Shown one piece after another: positions 44,864-53,448 of a stretch of 64,000 nt of DNA; position 1 is the first letter of the stretch, and each line of letters begins with the position of its first letter. Position numbers and translations under genes: made by a program. Source of the DNA: Fluctibacter halophilus (GTDB lineage Bacteria; Pseudomonadota; Gammaproteobacteria; Enterobacterales; Alteromonadaceae); assembly GCF_020687825.1 (NCBI RefSeq), contig NZ_JAJEWP010000004.1, forward strand, positions 62,001-126,000. Direction: 5' to 3'. The notes below the pieces were generated by a model, which was not told where the DNA came from, ran no database searches, and saw nothing but the letters and a program-made list of their open reading frames with translations.

Positions 44864-47198
44864 CCTCTGCACCCTCCGGTGCCTGTTGTTCCTGCTACTC
44901 TGCCTGTCCATCGCCACAGTGCGGGCTGAGTCATTATCACTGATGCCAGCCCCACAATCCGTGCAGCTAAAACAGGGCCACTGGATATTGCCCGACGAAG
45001 TCACGGTATGGCACAGCGGCCTGTCAGCGGACCATCAACGTTCTGTGCGCGACATCCTGGCAAGCCTGCAACGCACCGTGATACTGACACATGCATCAGG
45101 CGCAAAGGCGGATATTTATCTGCACGTGGATGCGCCAGCCAAGCCCGGTGAGGTGCCTCATCTCAACAGCATTGAGTCCTATCGTCTGGCGGTAGAAAAA
45201 CAGGGTATTGTCATTTCCGCTGCGCAGAGCTGGGGGGCATTGCACGCCTTGCAGACCCTGCGTCAATGGGTATCGCTGCACGGTAGCCAGCTACAACGGG
45301 GCTCCATCGACGATGCGCCTCGTTTTGCCTGGCGTGGGTTGTTGCTCGACAGCGTGCGGCATTTTCTGCCGGTCGAAACCCTCAAGCGGCAACTGCGCGG
45401 CATGGCGTCGGCAAAACTCAATGTGTTTCACTGGCACCTGACCGACGATCAAGGCTGGCGACTGCCCATTGACGGCTATCCCCGCCTGCATCAATTCGCG
45501 TCTGACGGCCAGTACTACACGCACCAACAAATCACCGATGTGGTCAGCTATGCCGCCAGCCTGGGGATCCGGGTGATGCCTGAAGTGGATCTACCCGGAC
45601 ATGCCTCCGCCCTTGCAGTGGCATACCCCGCCCTGATGAGCGCGCCAGGACCTTATAACATGGAGCGAAACTGGGGCGTGTTTGAACCGTTACTGGATCC
45701 GACCAACCCCGATGCCCTGACTGTCGTGAATGCAGTGTTGAAACAGCTTGCTGCCCTGTTTCCGGACCGCTACGTGCACATTGGCGGCGATGAGGTAAAC
45801 CCGGCACAGTGGGACAACAATCCTCGCATCCAGGCGTATATGCGATCCCATGGCCTGGCAGACAGCCACGCATTACATGCCCATTTCAATCGGTACTTGC
45901 AGCAAGCACTGGCAAAACACCAACGCCACATGATGGGATGGGACGAAATTCTCCATCCTGACTTGCGCAAAGACGTCGTGGTGCAATCATGGCGCGGCGT
46001 TGATAGCCTGCATGACATCGTAAAGGCAGGCCACCCTGCCATTCTGTCGAGTGGCTTTTACATCGACCAACCTCAGTTCAGTGACTATCACTACCGCAAC
46101 GACCCTGTGCCGGATGGCACCTCCCCCGCCGAGATTACATCATCGCCCAGCACTGACTGGCAAAGGCTTCGCGGCCAGATGCCCCGCCTCAAAGGTACCC
46201 CGGTGGTGATAACCATCTGGTATTCAGAACAAGCACAGCAGGCCATCGTTCAGTTGGATCAGCGCCACCCCAAACCGGCACGGCATGTTGAGTTTACGAA
46301 CGGAAAAACCGTCATTCAGCTCGATAGTTGGATGGGCCCGTTGACCGCAGTCATTGCCACGCCTCGACAAAGTCAGATCTGGGTTGGCAATACACCCTAC
46401 CCATTGACCATTTTGCAACCGTTCGACGCCCTCGCAAAAGAGGACGTGCCAATGATACACACGTCCGCCAGGGGCACCGAGGGAAGTAAAATACTGGGCG
46501 CAGAGGCCACCCTGTGGAGTGAATTGGTAACATCCGACATCATCGACCAGCGCATCTGGCCTCGGTTGTATGGGATTGCCGAACGCCTCTGGTCACCAGC
46601 CTCGTTGCAGGATCCGGTCGCCATGTATCAGCGGCTGTGGCGAATGAACAGTTTTGCTGCCGATGTGGTGGGTCTGCAGCATCACCAACAATGGCAAAAA
46701 GGCGTTGCTCGATGGGCCGGTCATCCTTCGGCGGTGGAGGATGCCTTGCTCATGACCGAACTGCTTGAACCTGCCCACTACTACACCCGCCATCACCTTC
46801 ACTACCGGCAGGGACGCTACCATCAGCAGGCGGTATTGGATGGTCTGGTGGATATATTGGCGGTGGAAAGCGCGCCTATGTTGCAACTGGAACGACAAAT
46901 CCGGCAATTCACCCTCGCCCCGTCGTCAGCCGAACAGCTGCACATACAACAAACATTGCAGAACTACCAATCAGCCCTTAAGCGATTGCAGCAGCGTTTT
47001 AGTGCAGAACCCAAACTGGCGCTTGTCGATAGGTTACAGCGCTATGTCGAACAGGGGTTGGCACTTCTCCACCAGTGTGGATCTGACAACGTCCACTACA
47101 CACTGCATCAGACACCCAGCCTGCCTGACAACGAGATTGTCATGGCCATTGCCCGTCCGGTTGCACAGCTTGTGAAGTGGTGTGACAACCGACGCTAG
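44853..47198 (+). CDS. Beta-N-acetylhexosaminidase, GH20 (first copy)
   Basis: Periplasmic enzyme, 781 residues, releasing terminal GlcNAc from chitin oligomers. It has a signal peptide, a GH20b domain (about 45-160), and the TIM barrel with the Asp313-Glu314 catalytic pair in HIGGDEVNPA. The start is a GTG at 44853: AGGAGG lies five bases before it, whereas the frame upstream overlaps the propeller gene and has no signal peptide. An insertion (about residues 460-540) contains a small beta-rich segment (QIWVGNTPYPLT). The stop shares the CTAG palindrome with the convergent halogenase gene. Confidence 0.9.
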   Translation: MKNNLCTLRCLLFLLLCLSIATVRAESLSLMPAPQSVQLKQGHWILPDEVTVWHSGLSADHQRSVRDILASLQRTVILTHASGAKADIYLHVDAPAKPGEVPHLNSIESYRLAVEKQGIVISAAQSWGALHALQTLRQWVSLHGSQLQRGSIDDAPRFAWRGLLLDSVRHFLPVETLKRQLRGMASAKLNVFHWHLTDDQGWRLPIDGYPRLHQFASDGQYYTHQQITDVVSYAASLGIRVMPEVDLPGHASALAVAYPALMSAPGPYNMERNWGVFEPLLDPTNPDALTVVNAVLKQLAALFPDRYVHIGGDEVNPAQWDNNPRIQAYMRSHGLADSHALHAHFNRYLQQALAKHQRHMMGWDEILHPDLRKDVVVQSWRGVDSLHDIVKAGHPAILSSGFYIDQPQFSDYHYRNDPVPDGTSPAEITSSPSTDWQRLRGQMPRLKGTPVVITIWYSEQAQQAIVQLDQRHPKPARHVEFTNGKTVIQLDSWMGPLTAVIATPRQSQIWVGNTPYPLTILQPFDALAKEDVPMIHTSARGTEGSKILGAEATLWSELVTSDIIDQRIWPRLYGIAERLWSPASLQDPVAMYQRLWRMNSFAADVVGLQHHQQWQKGVARWAGHPSAVEDALLMTELLEPAHYYTRHHLHYRQGRYHQQAVLDGLVDILAVESAPMLQLERQIRQFTLAPSSAEQLHIQQTLQNYQSALKRLQQRFSAEPKLALVDRLQRYVEQGLALLHQCGSDNVHYTLHQTPSLPDNEIVMAIARPVAQLVKWCDNRR

Positions 47199-48706
47199 TC
47201 GGCAAGGGCACGGCAATGGCGTTGTATAAAGCTGTCGTGTGTCACGGCAGCATCGGCTGCTTGCGCAATGGCACCGCGCATCTGGGCCAGATAGCCATTG
47301 AGTTTGTCGTTGGGCACTTGCAGTGCGCGGCGGTCGACGGTGTCTGGCACAACGCCGAATCCATTGAACATCGACAGCCAACTGGCGGGTTCAAACGACT
47401 CATTGGCGTATTGCAGTACGTGACCGCAGGCTTTGTACAGGTCAATTTTGTGTTGCAGCGATGCCGGCACAGGCATCGTCTGACAGTGTTGCCAGAACGC
47501 TGAGTCCTGGCGTTTGCTGAGCGCATAATGCAGGATCAGAAAATCACGGATCCGCTCCAGTTCTTCGCCGTGCAAGCGGTTGACTTCATCTGCCAACGCG
47601 GGCGTAAAGCCATTGTGGGGAAAAAACGTCTGCAATTTGGCCAGCGCGGTCTGGATTAGGGAAATGCTGGTTGATTCCAACGGCTCCAGAAAACCGGAGG
47701 CAAGACCCAGGGCGAAACAGTTCTTGTGCCAGATTTTTTTCCGTCGGCCAGGCACAAAGCGAATGGTTTTCATCTCGGTGATGGTCTCGCCCTGTAACCC
47801 TGCTTGCAATGTCGCTGCAGCCTGCTCATCTGATTCGAATGAACTGGCGTAGACGTACCCGTTGCCGGTGCGGTGCTGCAACGGGATCTGCCACTGCCAA
47901 CCGGCGGTGCGGGCGATACAACGTGTATAGGGTAAAGGGGCAACATCGGTGCGGGTTTGTATTGCCAGTGCCGAATCACAGGGCAGCCATTGCTGCCAGG
48001 ATTCGTAGCCGGTATGCAGAGCCTGCTCAATCAGCACCCCTTTAAACCCGCTGCAGTCGATGAACAGATCGCCACTGATCCGACGCCCATCACTCAATTC
48101 AATGGCATCGATAAAGCCGTCATCCGCGCGCAATGACACGTGTTCTACGTTGCCCTGAATGTGATCAACCCCTCGTTGTACCGCCACATCTCGCAAATAG
48201 TTGGCATACAGTCCCGCATCCAGATGATAAGCATAGGAATAGTCAGCCAGAGGATTAGGGGGGGTTGGATGGGGCTGGGCAAATTTTCCGCGCGCCGCCA
48301 GTGCACAGGCGATGCTGTAGTCCGCCAGCGCTGAAGGCTCACCAAGGCGCTGTGCGTGAAGCAGATAATGATGAAAGTCCACGCCATCAACAGGCACACC
48401 ATAGTCGGAAAAGGGATGAAAGAAATCCTCGCCCAGACTCACCCAGTCCTCAAACTGGATGCCCAGTTTAAACGTCGCCTGGGTTGCCCGTATCAGTTCA
48501 ATTTCATCCAACCCCAGGTTGCGATTGAAGGCCACAAAGTTAGGGATGGTGGCTTCGCCCACGCCCACCGTGGGTATGTCCGCAGACTCAACCAGGGTTA
48601 CTTTCAATGGCGTCACACTCGAAAAGCGCTGCATGCTGGCGGCCGCCATCCAGCCGGCGGTGCCACCGCCGACGATGACGACATGTTTTACGGGGACTTG
48701 CTTCAT
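47195..48706 (-). CDS. Tryptophan 7-halogenase family protein (third copy)
   Basis: 503 residues when started at 48706, the Met that opens the FAD-binding block (KQVPVKHVVIVGGGTAGWM). The frame is open to 48790 but that extension has no family similarity. The Lys matching the catalytic one is Lys80 (TFKLGIQFEDW), WQWQIP lies at 270-275, and EPLESTSI is kept. It is transcribed on the opposite strand, divergent from the second hexosaminidase gene and sharing its NagR-type operator, and ends in the same CTAG as the convergent first hexosaminidase gene. Active-site residues are intact. Confidence 0.87.
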   Translation of the reverse strand: MKQVPVKHVVIVGGGTAGWMAAASMQRFSSVTPLKVTLVESADIPTVGVGEATIPNFVAFNRNLGLDEIELIRATQATFKLGIQFEDWVSLGEDFFHPFSDYGVPVDGVDFHHYLLHAQRLGEPSALADYSIACALAARGKFAQPHPTPPNPLADYSYAYHLDAGLYANYLRDVAVQRGVDHIQGNVEHVSLRADDGFIDAIELSDGRRISGDLFIDCSGFKGVLIEQALHTGYESWQQWLPCDSALAIQTRTDVAPLPYTRCIARTAGWQWQIPLQHRTGNGYVYASSFESDEQAAATLQAGLQGETITEMKTIRFVPGRRKKIWHKNCFALGLASGFLEPLESTSISLIQTALAKLQTFFPHNGFTPALADEVNRLHGEELERIRDFLILHYALSKRQDSAFWQHCQTMPVPASLQHKIDLYKACGHVLQYANESFEPASWLSMFNGFGVVPDTVDRRALQVPNDKLNGYLAQMRGAIAQAADAAVTHDSFIQRHCRALAD

Positions 48707-48803
48707 CACATTGTGCTCGCAGGGTTTGACACAGTGTTTGTCCCATTCGGGACCGAACACTGCAACATTTATTTGCAAACAAGATAACATTTGTTAACAT
48801 GAG

Positions 48804-48817
48804 TGACAACGCTGTCA
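48804..48817. promoter_or_regulatory. NagR-type operator 3 (divergent)
   Basis: TGACAACGCTGTCA, identical to the other sites, in the divergent intergenic region between the third halogenase gene and the second hexosaminidase gene; likely controls both. Confidence 0.8.
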
Positions 48818-48898
48818 TTTTGATATTGATTGGATCTGCAGATTCAGTGACGCTGGATTACATATGGGGAGCACCCCACTTCATACAGAGGATATGCC

Positions 48899-51448
48899 GT
48901 GAAAAAACATCTTGTTGCCATGAGTATGATGGGTGCCGGTTTACTGGGCTGCCAACCCCAACCAAGCCCTGCGGATAGCGCTGCACAACCATCAGACATT
49001 GCCGCACAATTGGATGTCAAATATCAGGTGATCTCTAACCTCAACAACCAGTGTCACCATGACGGTGACTGTTATGATGCGCAACTATTGTTACGCCTGC
49101 CGTTTGACAGCAGTACGACCGATTGGGCCATCTATTTCAGTAATACCAAACCGATCCGTTTTGATGACAGCCCCCTGTTTGATATCACACACCTCAATGG
49201 TGATGTGCATCGGTTGTCTCCCACCGATGCCTTTAGCGGCTTTGTTGCCAACCAGACCTATATCATTGGTTTCCAGGGCGGCAATTCAGCCATCACTAAA
49301 AATGACGTGATGCCGAATTTCATCCTCCAATCGGGTGATCAGGCGCCACAGGTGATCCGTTCCACCGAGGAAGTGTACGATCCCGAAACACAGCTATGGA
49401 CTCTGCCTCATGCCGGTGAGTTTGATGCGCCGGAACAATGGAAGCGCAGTGAAAACGATGCCGTTCCACGGGCAGACGCCACATGGCTGTACAGTCGTTA
49501 CAGCGAGCAAGGCGTACCCCAGTCCATCGACCGTCGACGTATCATTCCGGCGCTGAAACAGGCCAACTGGCAGGATCAGAACGTCGAAATTTCGCGCGGC
49601 CTGAATCTGCAATTCGACGCCCCGGAGGCGGCACGCCTGGCGCTGAACGAACGGGGCATCGCAGTGGACACCACTGGGTTTAACGTCCGCCATGAACACG
49701 TCGAGATGCCCGAAGAGCACTATCGGGTGGAGATCAGCGCAAAGGACATTGTGATTCAAAGCAGTGGTGATACGGGTACCTACTACGCGTTGCAATCCCT
49801 GGCCCAACTGTACGATGCTGATAGCCAGACGTTGCCTGTCGGTGACATAACCGACGGCCCCCGCTACGGGTTTCGTGGCGTGCACATTGACGTGGCGCGA
49901 AACTATCACGACAAAGGGTTTCTGTTGCGCCTGATCCAGCAAATGGGTGCATTGAAGCTGAATAAACTGCATTTACACCTGGCCGAAGATGAAGCATGGC
50001 GCCTGGAGATCCCAGGTTTACCTGAACTGACCGACATCGGTGCAAGACGCTGCCTGGATCTGGACGATCGTCAATGCATGATGCCCCAATTGGGCGCCGG
50101 TGTGGATCCGAACAGTCAGGTAAACGGCTATCTGAGCACACAAGACTACAAGGACATCCTTGTGGCCGCCCAGGCTCACCAGATTGAAGTGATACCGTCA
50201 CTGGATATGCCCGGTCACTCCCGCGCAGCAATCCAGGCCATGGAAGCCCGCTACCGTCACTATATGCAGCAGGAACAACCGGATTTGGCACGCCAATACC
50301 TGCTGATAGATTTGCAGGACACAACCGAGTATTCGTCGATTCAGTACTACAACGACAATACCATCAACCCGTGTATCGCGTCCTCCTATGACTTTATCGC
50401 CAAAGTGTTGGGTGAAATAAAAAACCTGCACGATCAGGCCGGGGTGCCCCTGAAGCGTTATCATATTGGCGCCGACGAAACTGCGGGCGCCTGGGTTGAG
50501 TCCCCCGCCTGTCAGGCGTTGATGGCAGAGCAAGGCATCGAAGAAGCCGAGCACCTGACCGCCTATTTTGTCGCCCGTGTCACCCACATGGTGAATGACA
50601 TGGGTGTCATGGCGGGCGCCTGGAGCGACGGGTTGAGCCACGTTGAACCGATGAAACTCGGCAGCCGTATCCAGGCCAACTTGTGGGGCACGCTGCCTTC
50701 CGGCGGACACCAATTGGCCCATGAGATGACCAACCGCGGTTGGGACACGGTTTTGTCATTGCCGGATGTACTGTACTTTGACTTTCCATACATGGCCCAC
50801 CCGGATGAAACCGGCTACTACTGGGGGTCGCGTTATACCAGTACGTTCCAGGTGTTCCAGTTCATGCCTGACAACCTGCCGGCCCATGCCGAAATCTGGA
50901 CCGACGCAATGGGTCATCCCTATGTCAGCGAAGACAACACACCGTTGCAGACAGGACGCAAAGTGTCAGGGATCCAGGCGCAGATCTGGAGTGAAACCCT
51001 GCGCCATGAAACAGACGCCGAGTACATGTTGTACCCACGATTACTGGCCGTTGCTGAGCGGGCGTGGCACGAAGCCCAATGGGAAGTCCCTTATCAACCG
51101 GGTGTCGTTTATGGCCCGGAAACTGGCCATATGGATCAAGCGCGTCTCGAACAGCGCCGCAATGACTGGCAATCTTTTGTGGGCGCCATGGTCAGCAAAG
51201 TCCTGCCACGATTAACTGACAATGGTGTTTTCTACCGTCTGCCGCCGGCCGGCGCTGTGCTCAAAGAAGGGCAACTGCATACCCAAGTGCCCTGGCCTGG
51301 TTTACAGGTGGAATACCGCATTGAGGGCGATGCCCAGTGGCAAGACTACCGACAGCCCGTCTCAGTACCTGCCGATAAAGCCGTGGCTGTGCGCACCTAC
51401 TTGCCACTGAGTGACCGACGCAGTCGCACACTTTGGCTAAACCGCTAA
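48899..51448 (+). CDS. Beta-N-acetylhexosaminidase, GH20 lipoprotein with chitobiase N-domain
   Basis: 849 residues. The signal has a lipobox (GLLGC followed by QPQPS), so the mature enzyme is lipid-anchored, probably on the outer membrane. Residues about 38-180 match the chitobiase/beta-hexosaminidase N-terminal domain (DWAIYFSNTKPI), then GH20b, the TIM barrel with catalytic Asp526-Glu527 in YHIGADETAGAW, and a C-terminal Ig-like domain. This is the classic chitobiase design, unlike the first copy, so the two probably differ in location and chain-length preference. The GTG start has GAGG at a suitable distance. It opens a transcript under operator 3. Confidence 0.92.
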   Translation: MKKHLVAMSMMGAGLLGCQPQPSPADSAAQPSDIAAQLDVKYQVISNLNNQCHHDGDCYDAQLLLRLPFDSSTTDWAIYFSNTKPIRFDDSPLFDITHLNGDVHRLSPTDAFSGFVANQTYIIGFQGGNSAITKNDVMPNFILQSGDQAPQVIRSTEEVYDPETQLWTLPHAGEFDAPEQWKRSENDAVPRADATWLYSRYSEQGVPQSIDRRRIIPALKQANWQDQNVEISRGLNLQFDAPEAARLALNERGIAVDTTGFNVRHEHVEMPEEHYRVEISAKDIVIQSSGDTGTYYALQSLAQLYDADSQTLPVGDITDGPRYGFRGVHIDVARNYHDKGFLLRLIQQMGALKLNKLHLHLAEDEAWRLEIPGLPELTDIGARRCLDLDDRQCMMPQLGAGVDPNSQVNGYLSTQDYKDILVAAQAHQIEVIPSLDMPGHSRAAIQAMEARYRHYMQQEQPDLARQYLLIDLQDTTEYSSIQYYNDNTINPCIASSYDFIAKVLGEIKNLHDQAGVPLKRYHIGADETAGAWVESPACQALMAEQGIEEAEHLTAYFVARVTHMVNDMGVMAGAWSDGLSHVEPMKLGSRIQANLWGTLPSGGHQLAHEMTNRGWDTVLSLPDVLYFDFPYMAHPDETGYYWGSRYTSTFQVFQFMPDNLPAHAEIWTDAMGHPYVSEDNTPLQTGRKVSGIQAQIWSETLRHETDAEYMLYPRLLAVAERAWHEAQWEVPYQPGVVYGPETGHMDQARLEQRRNDWQSFVGAMVSKVLPRLTDNGVFYRLPPAGAVLKEGQLHTQVPWPGLQVEYRIEGDAQWQDYRQPVSVPADKAVAVRTYLPLSDRRSRTLWLNR

Positions 51449-51489
51449 TACCGATCATGGAATTTTTTACACAATGTTCACATTTCAAA

Positions 51490-51503
51490 TGACAACGCTG
51501 TCA
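51490..51503. promoter_or_regulatory. NagR-type operator 4
   Basis: TGACAACGCTGTCA, 44 bases before the GlcNAc kinase start, in the 100-base gap after the chitobiase gene. It suggests an internal promoter for the catabolic genes. Confidence 0.8.
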
Positions 51504-51546
51504 TTAACAGGTAATCTAACCAGACTCGATGACAAAGGTGATGCTG

Positions 51547-52437
51547 ATGAGCAGGCACGATAAACTTTTTCTGGGCATAGACGGCGGTGGCAGTAAGTGT
51601 CGCGCCTTGCTATGTGATGCACAGGGCAATGCGTTGGGCACCGGCCAGTCTGGTCCCGCCAACCCTAATCAGGGGTTACAGCAGACCATTGAATCTGTCA
51701 TCGATGCCACCCATCAGGCACTGCAGGCAGCGCACCTTCCCAAAGGGGCGATTGCGCAGTTGCATGTCGGACTCGGTCTTGCCGGACTCAACCTGCCCAA
51801 ATACCGCACCATGGTGCAGCAATGGGCACACCCGTTCGCCTCTATGCAGATCGCCTCTGATCTATGGATCGCCTGCCTTGGCGCCCACGGTGAGAGTGAC
51901 GGTGCCGTGATCATCACCGGCACCGGTTCCACCGGTATGGTCAGCGTGGATGGGGAGGTGCATGAATTCGGTGGCCATGGTTTCAGTGTCGGTGATCAGG
52001 GCAGCGGAGCCTGGCTGGGCCTGTTTGCCATCCGACAAGCACTTCAGGCCTTGGATGGCCTGCTACCCAGCGCCCCGATGGTCGACAAAATCCTCGATAC
52101 TGTCGGTTGCAGCGATGCCCAGTCGCTGGCAGAGAAAATGGCCGGCCAATCCCCGGCCCGGTTTGCCCGACTTGCGCCTCTTGTCATTGACTGCGCCAAA
52201 CAACAGGATCCGATGGCCACCGCGCTGGTACAGCAAGGCGCCGACTACATCAACCGTCTGGCCCATCGATTACTGGCGTTTAATCCACCACGCCTGTCCA
52301 TGATCGGTGGCCTGGCCCCGATCTTGTTCGATTGGTTGGATGAAGACATTCAAGCCCGGCTCGAACCGGCACGCTTTTCTCCCGAATACGGCGCTGTGCT
52401 ATTCGCCCGCCAACACGCATGTGAGGACACCTTATGA
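51547..52437 (+). CDS. nagK: N-acetylglucosamine kinase (BadF/BadG family)
   Basis: 296 residues, of the ASKHA-fold kinase family BadF/BadG/BcrA/BcrD typical for GlcNAc kinase. Phosphate-1 motif GIDGGGSKC, the phosphate-2 motif VIITGTGSTGMV and adenosine loop MIGGLAP are visible. Role: ATP-dependent phosphorylation of imported GlcNAc to GlcNAc-6-P. The start at 51547 has AAGGTG six bases before it; upstream Mets at 51529 and 51541 lack signals. The ATGA overlap with the next gene (52434) couples it to the deaminase. Confidence 0.9.
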   Translation: MSRHDKLFLGIDGGGSKCRALLCDAQGNALGTGQSGPANPNQGLQQTIESVIDATHQALQAAHLPKGAIAQLHVGLGLAGLNLPKYRTMVQQWAHPFASMQIASDLWIACLGAHGESDGAVIITGTGSTGMVSVDGEVHEFGGHGFSVGDQGSGAWLGLFAIRQALQALDGLLPSAPMVDKILDTVGCSDAQSLAEKMAGQSPARFARLAPLVIDCAKQQDPMATALVQQGADYINRLAHRLLAFNPPRLSMIGGLAPILFDWLDEDIQARLEPARFSPEYGAVLFARQHACEDTL

Positions 52438-53432
52438 CCACCAGTATCATGGCACAAGAAGCGGCAGAAGCGCCGCAACGGATCCGCCAACAACTCACCG
52501 ACAATGTCGAGCGCGCCCAACGCCTGGGCCAGCAGATCAAGCTGTTCGAACCGGCATTTGTTCAGATGATTGGACGCGGCTCTTCGGATCATGCCGGCGT
52601 GTTCGCGAAATACCTGATAGAGATTGAAACCGGGGTGCCGGTGACTGCATCAGCGCCGTCCGTGGCCAGTGTTTACCACCGTCGCCTGAACCTTCAAAAA
52701 GCCTTGGTCATTGTCATTTCTCAGTCTGGTCGCAGCCCGGACATACTCGCCCAAGCCGAGGCCGCTAAAGCATCTGGCGCCCTTGTGGTTGCCCTGGTCA
52801 ACGATGAAACGTCACCCCTGGCCAGCCTGGTTGACCATGTTTTGCCCCTCAATGCAGGTCCGGAGAAAGCGGTAGCTGCGACCAAAAGCTACCTGTGTAC
52901 ACTGAGCGCCATTGTTCAACTGGTCGCCTACTGGAAAAAAGACACAGCCCTGATTGAGGCGCTGGACACCTTGCCTGATGCGCTGCAGCAAACGGTTCAG
53001 GCTCCGGCCCAGTTACAGGCCGATTTTCTGCGTCCGTTGGCCCGCTGCGTTGTGTTGGGACGGGGCTTTGGGTATGCCATTGCCCGTGAACTGGCGTTGA
53101 AACTCAAAGAGGTGGTCGCTATCCATGCCGAGGCCTTTTCCAGCGCAGAGTTCCTGCACGGCCCCATCACATTGGTGCAAAAAAAGCTGGCTGCAATTGA
53201 TATTCAGATTGATGATGAATCACTGCCCGGACACAGCGCGCAAATTGACGATGTCATTCAGCGTGGAGGCACCGTGTGCCACCTCACACAAGCTGTCGGT
53301 GATATACACCCTCGCCTGGCACCGTTGGTGATCATGCAGCGGTTTTATCTGGACATAGAAGCCGTGGCGATCAACATGGGGTATGATCCGGACAAACCGG
53401 TGGGCCTCAACAAAGTCACCCAAACCGTGTAA
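52434..53432 (+). CDS. nagB-II: SIS-domain glucosamine-6-phosphate deaminase (NagB-II type)
   Basis: 332 residues with two SIS domains (about 35-175 and 200-320). The binding loops are IGRGSSDHAG, IVISQSGRSPDILA and GRGFGYAIARE. It is related to the sugar-isomerase half of GlmS but lacks a glutaminase domain. In Shewanella and other Alteromonadales this protein replaces the classical NagB and converts GlcN-6-P to fructose-6-P plus ammonia. The gene is directly between kinase and nagA, which fits that function. Confidence 0.9.
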   Translation: MTTSIMAQEAAEAPQRIRQQLTDNVERAQRLGQQIKLFEPAFVQMIGRGSSDHAGVFAKYLIEIETGVPVTASAPSVASVYHRRLNLQKALVIVISQSGRSPDILAQAEAAKASGALVVALVNDETSPLASLVDHVLPLNAGPEKAVAATKSYLCTLSAIVQLVAYWKKDTALIEALDTLPDALQQTVQAPAQLQADFLRPLARCVVLGRGFGYAIARELALKLKEVVAIHAEAFSSAEFLHGPITLVQKKLAAIDIQIDDESLPGHSAQIDDVIQRGGTVCHLTQAVGDIHPRLAPLVIMQRFYLDIEAVAINMGYDPDKPVGLNKVTQTV

Positions 53433-53448
53433 TCACAGGGAGCTACTT

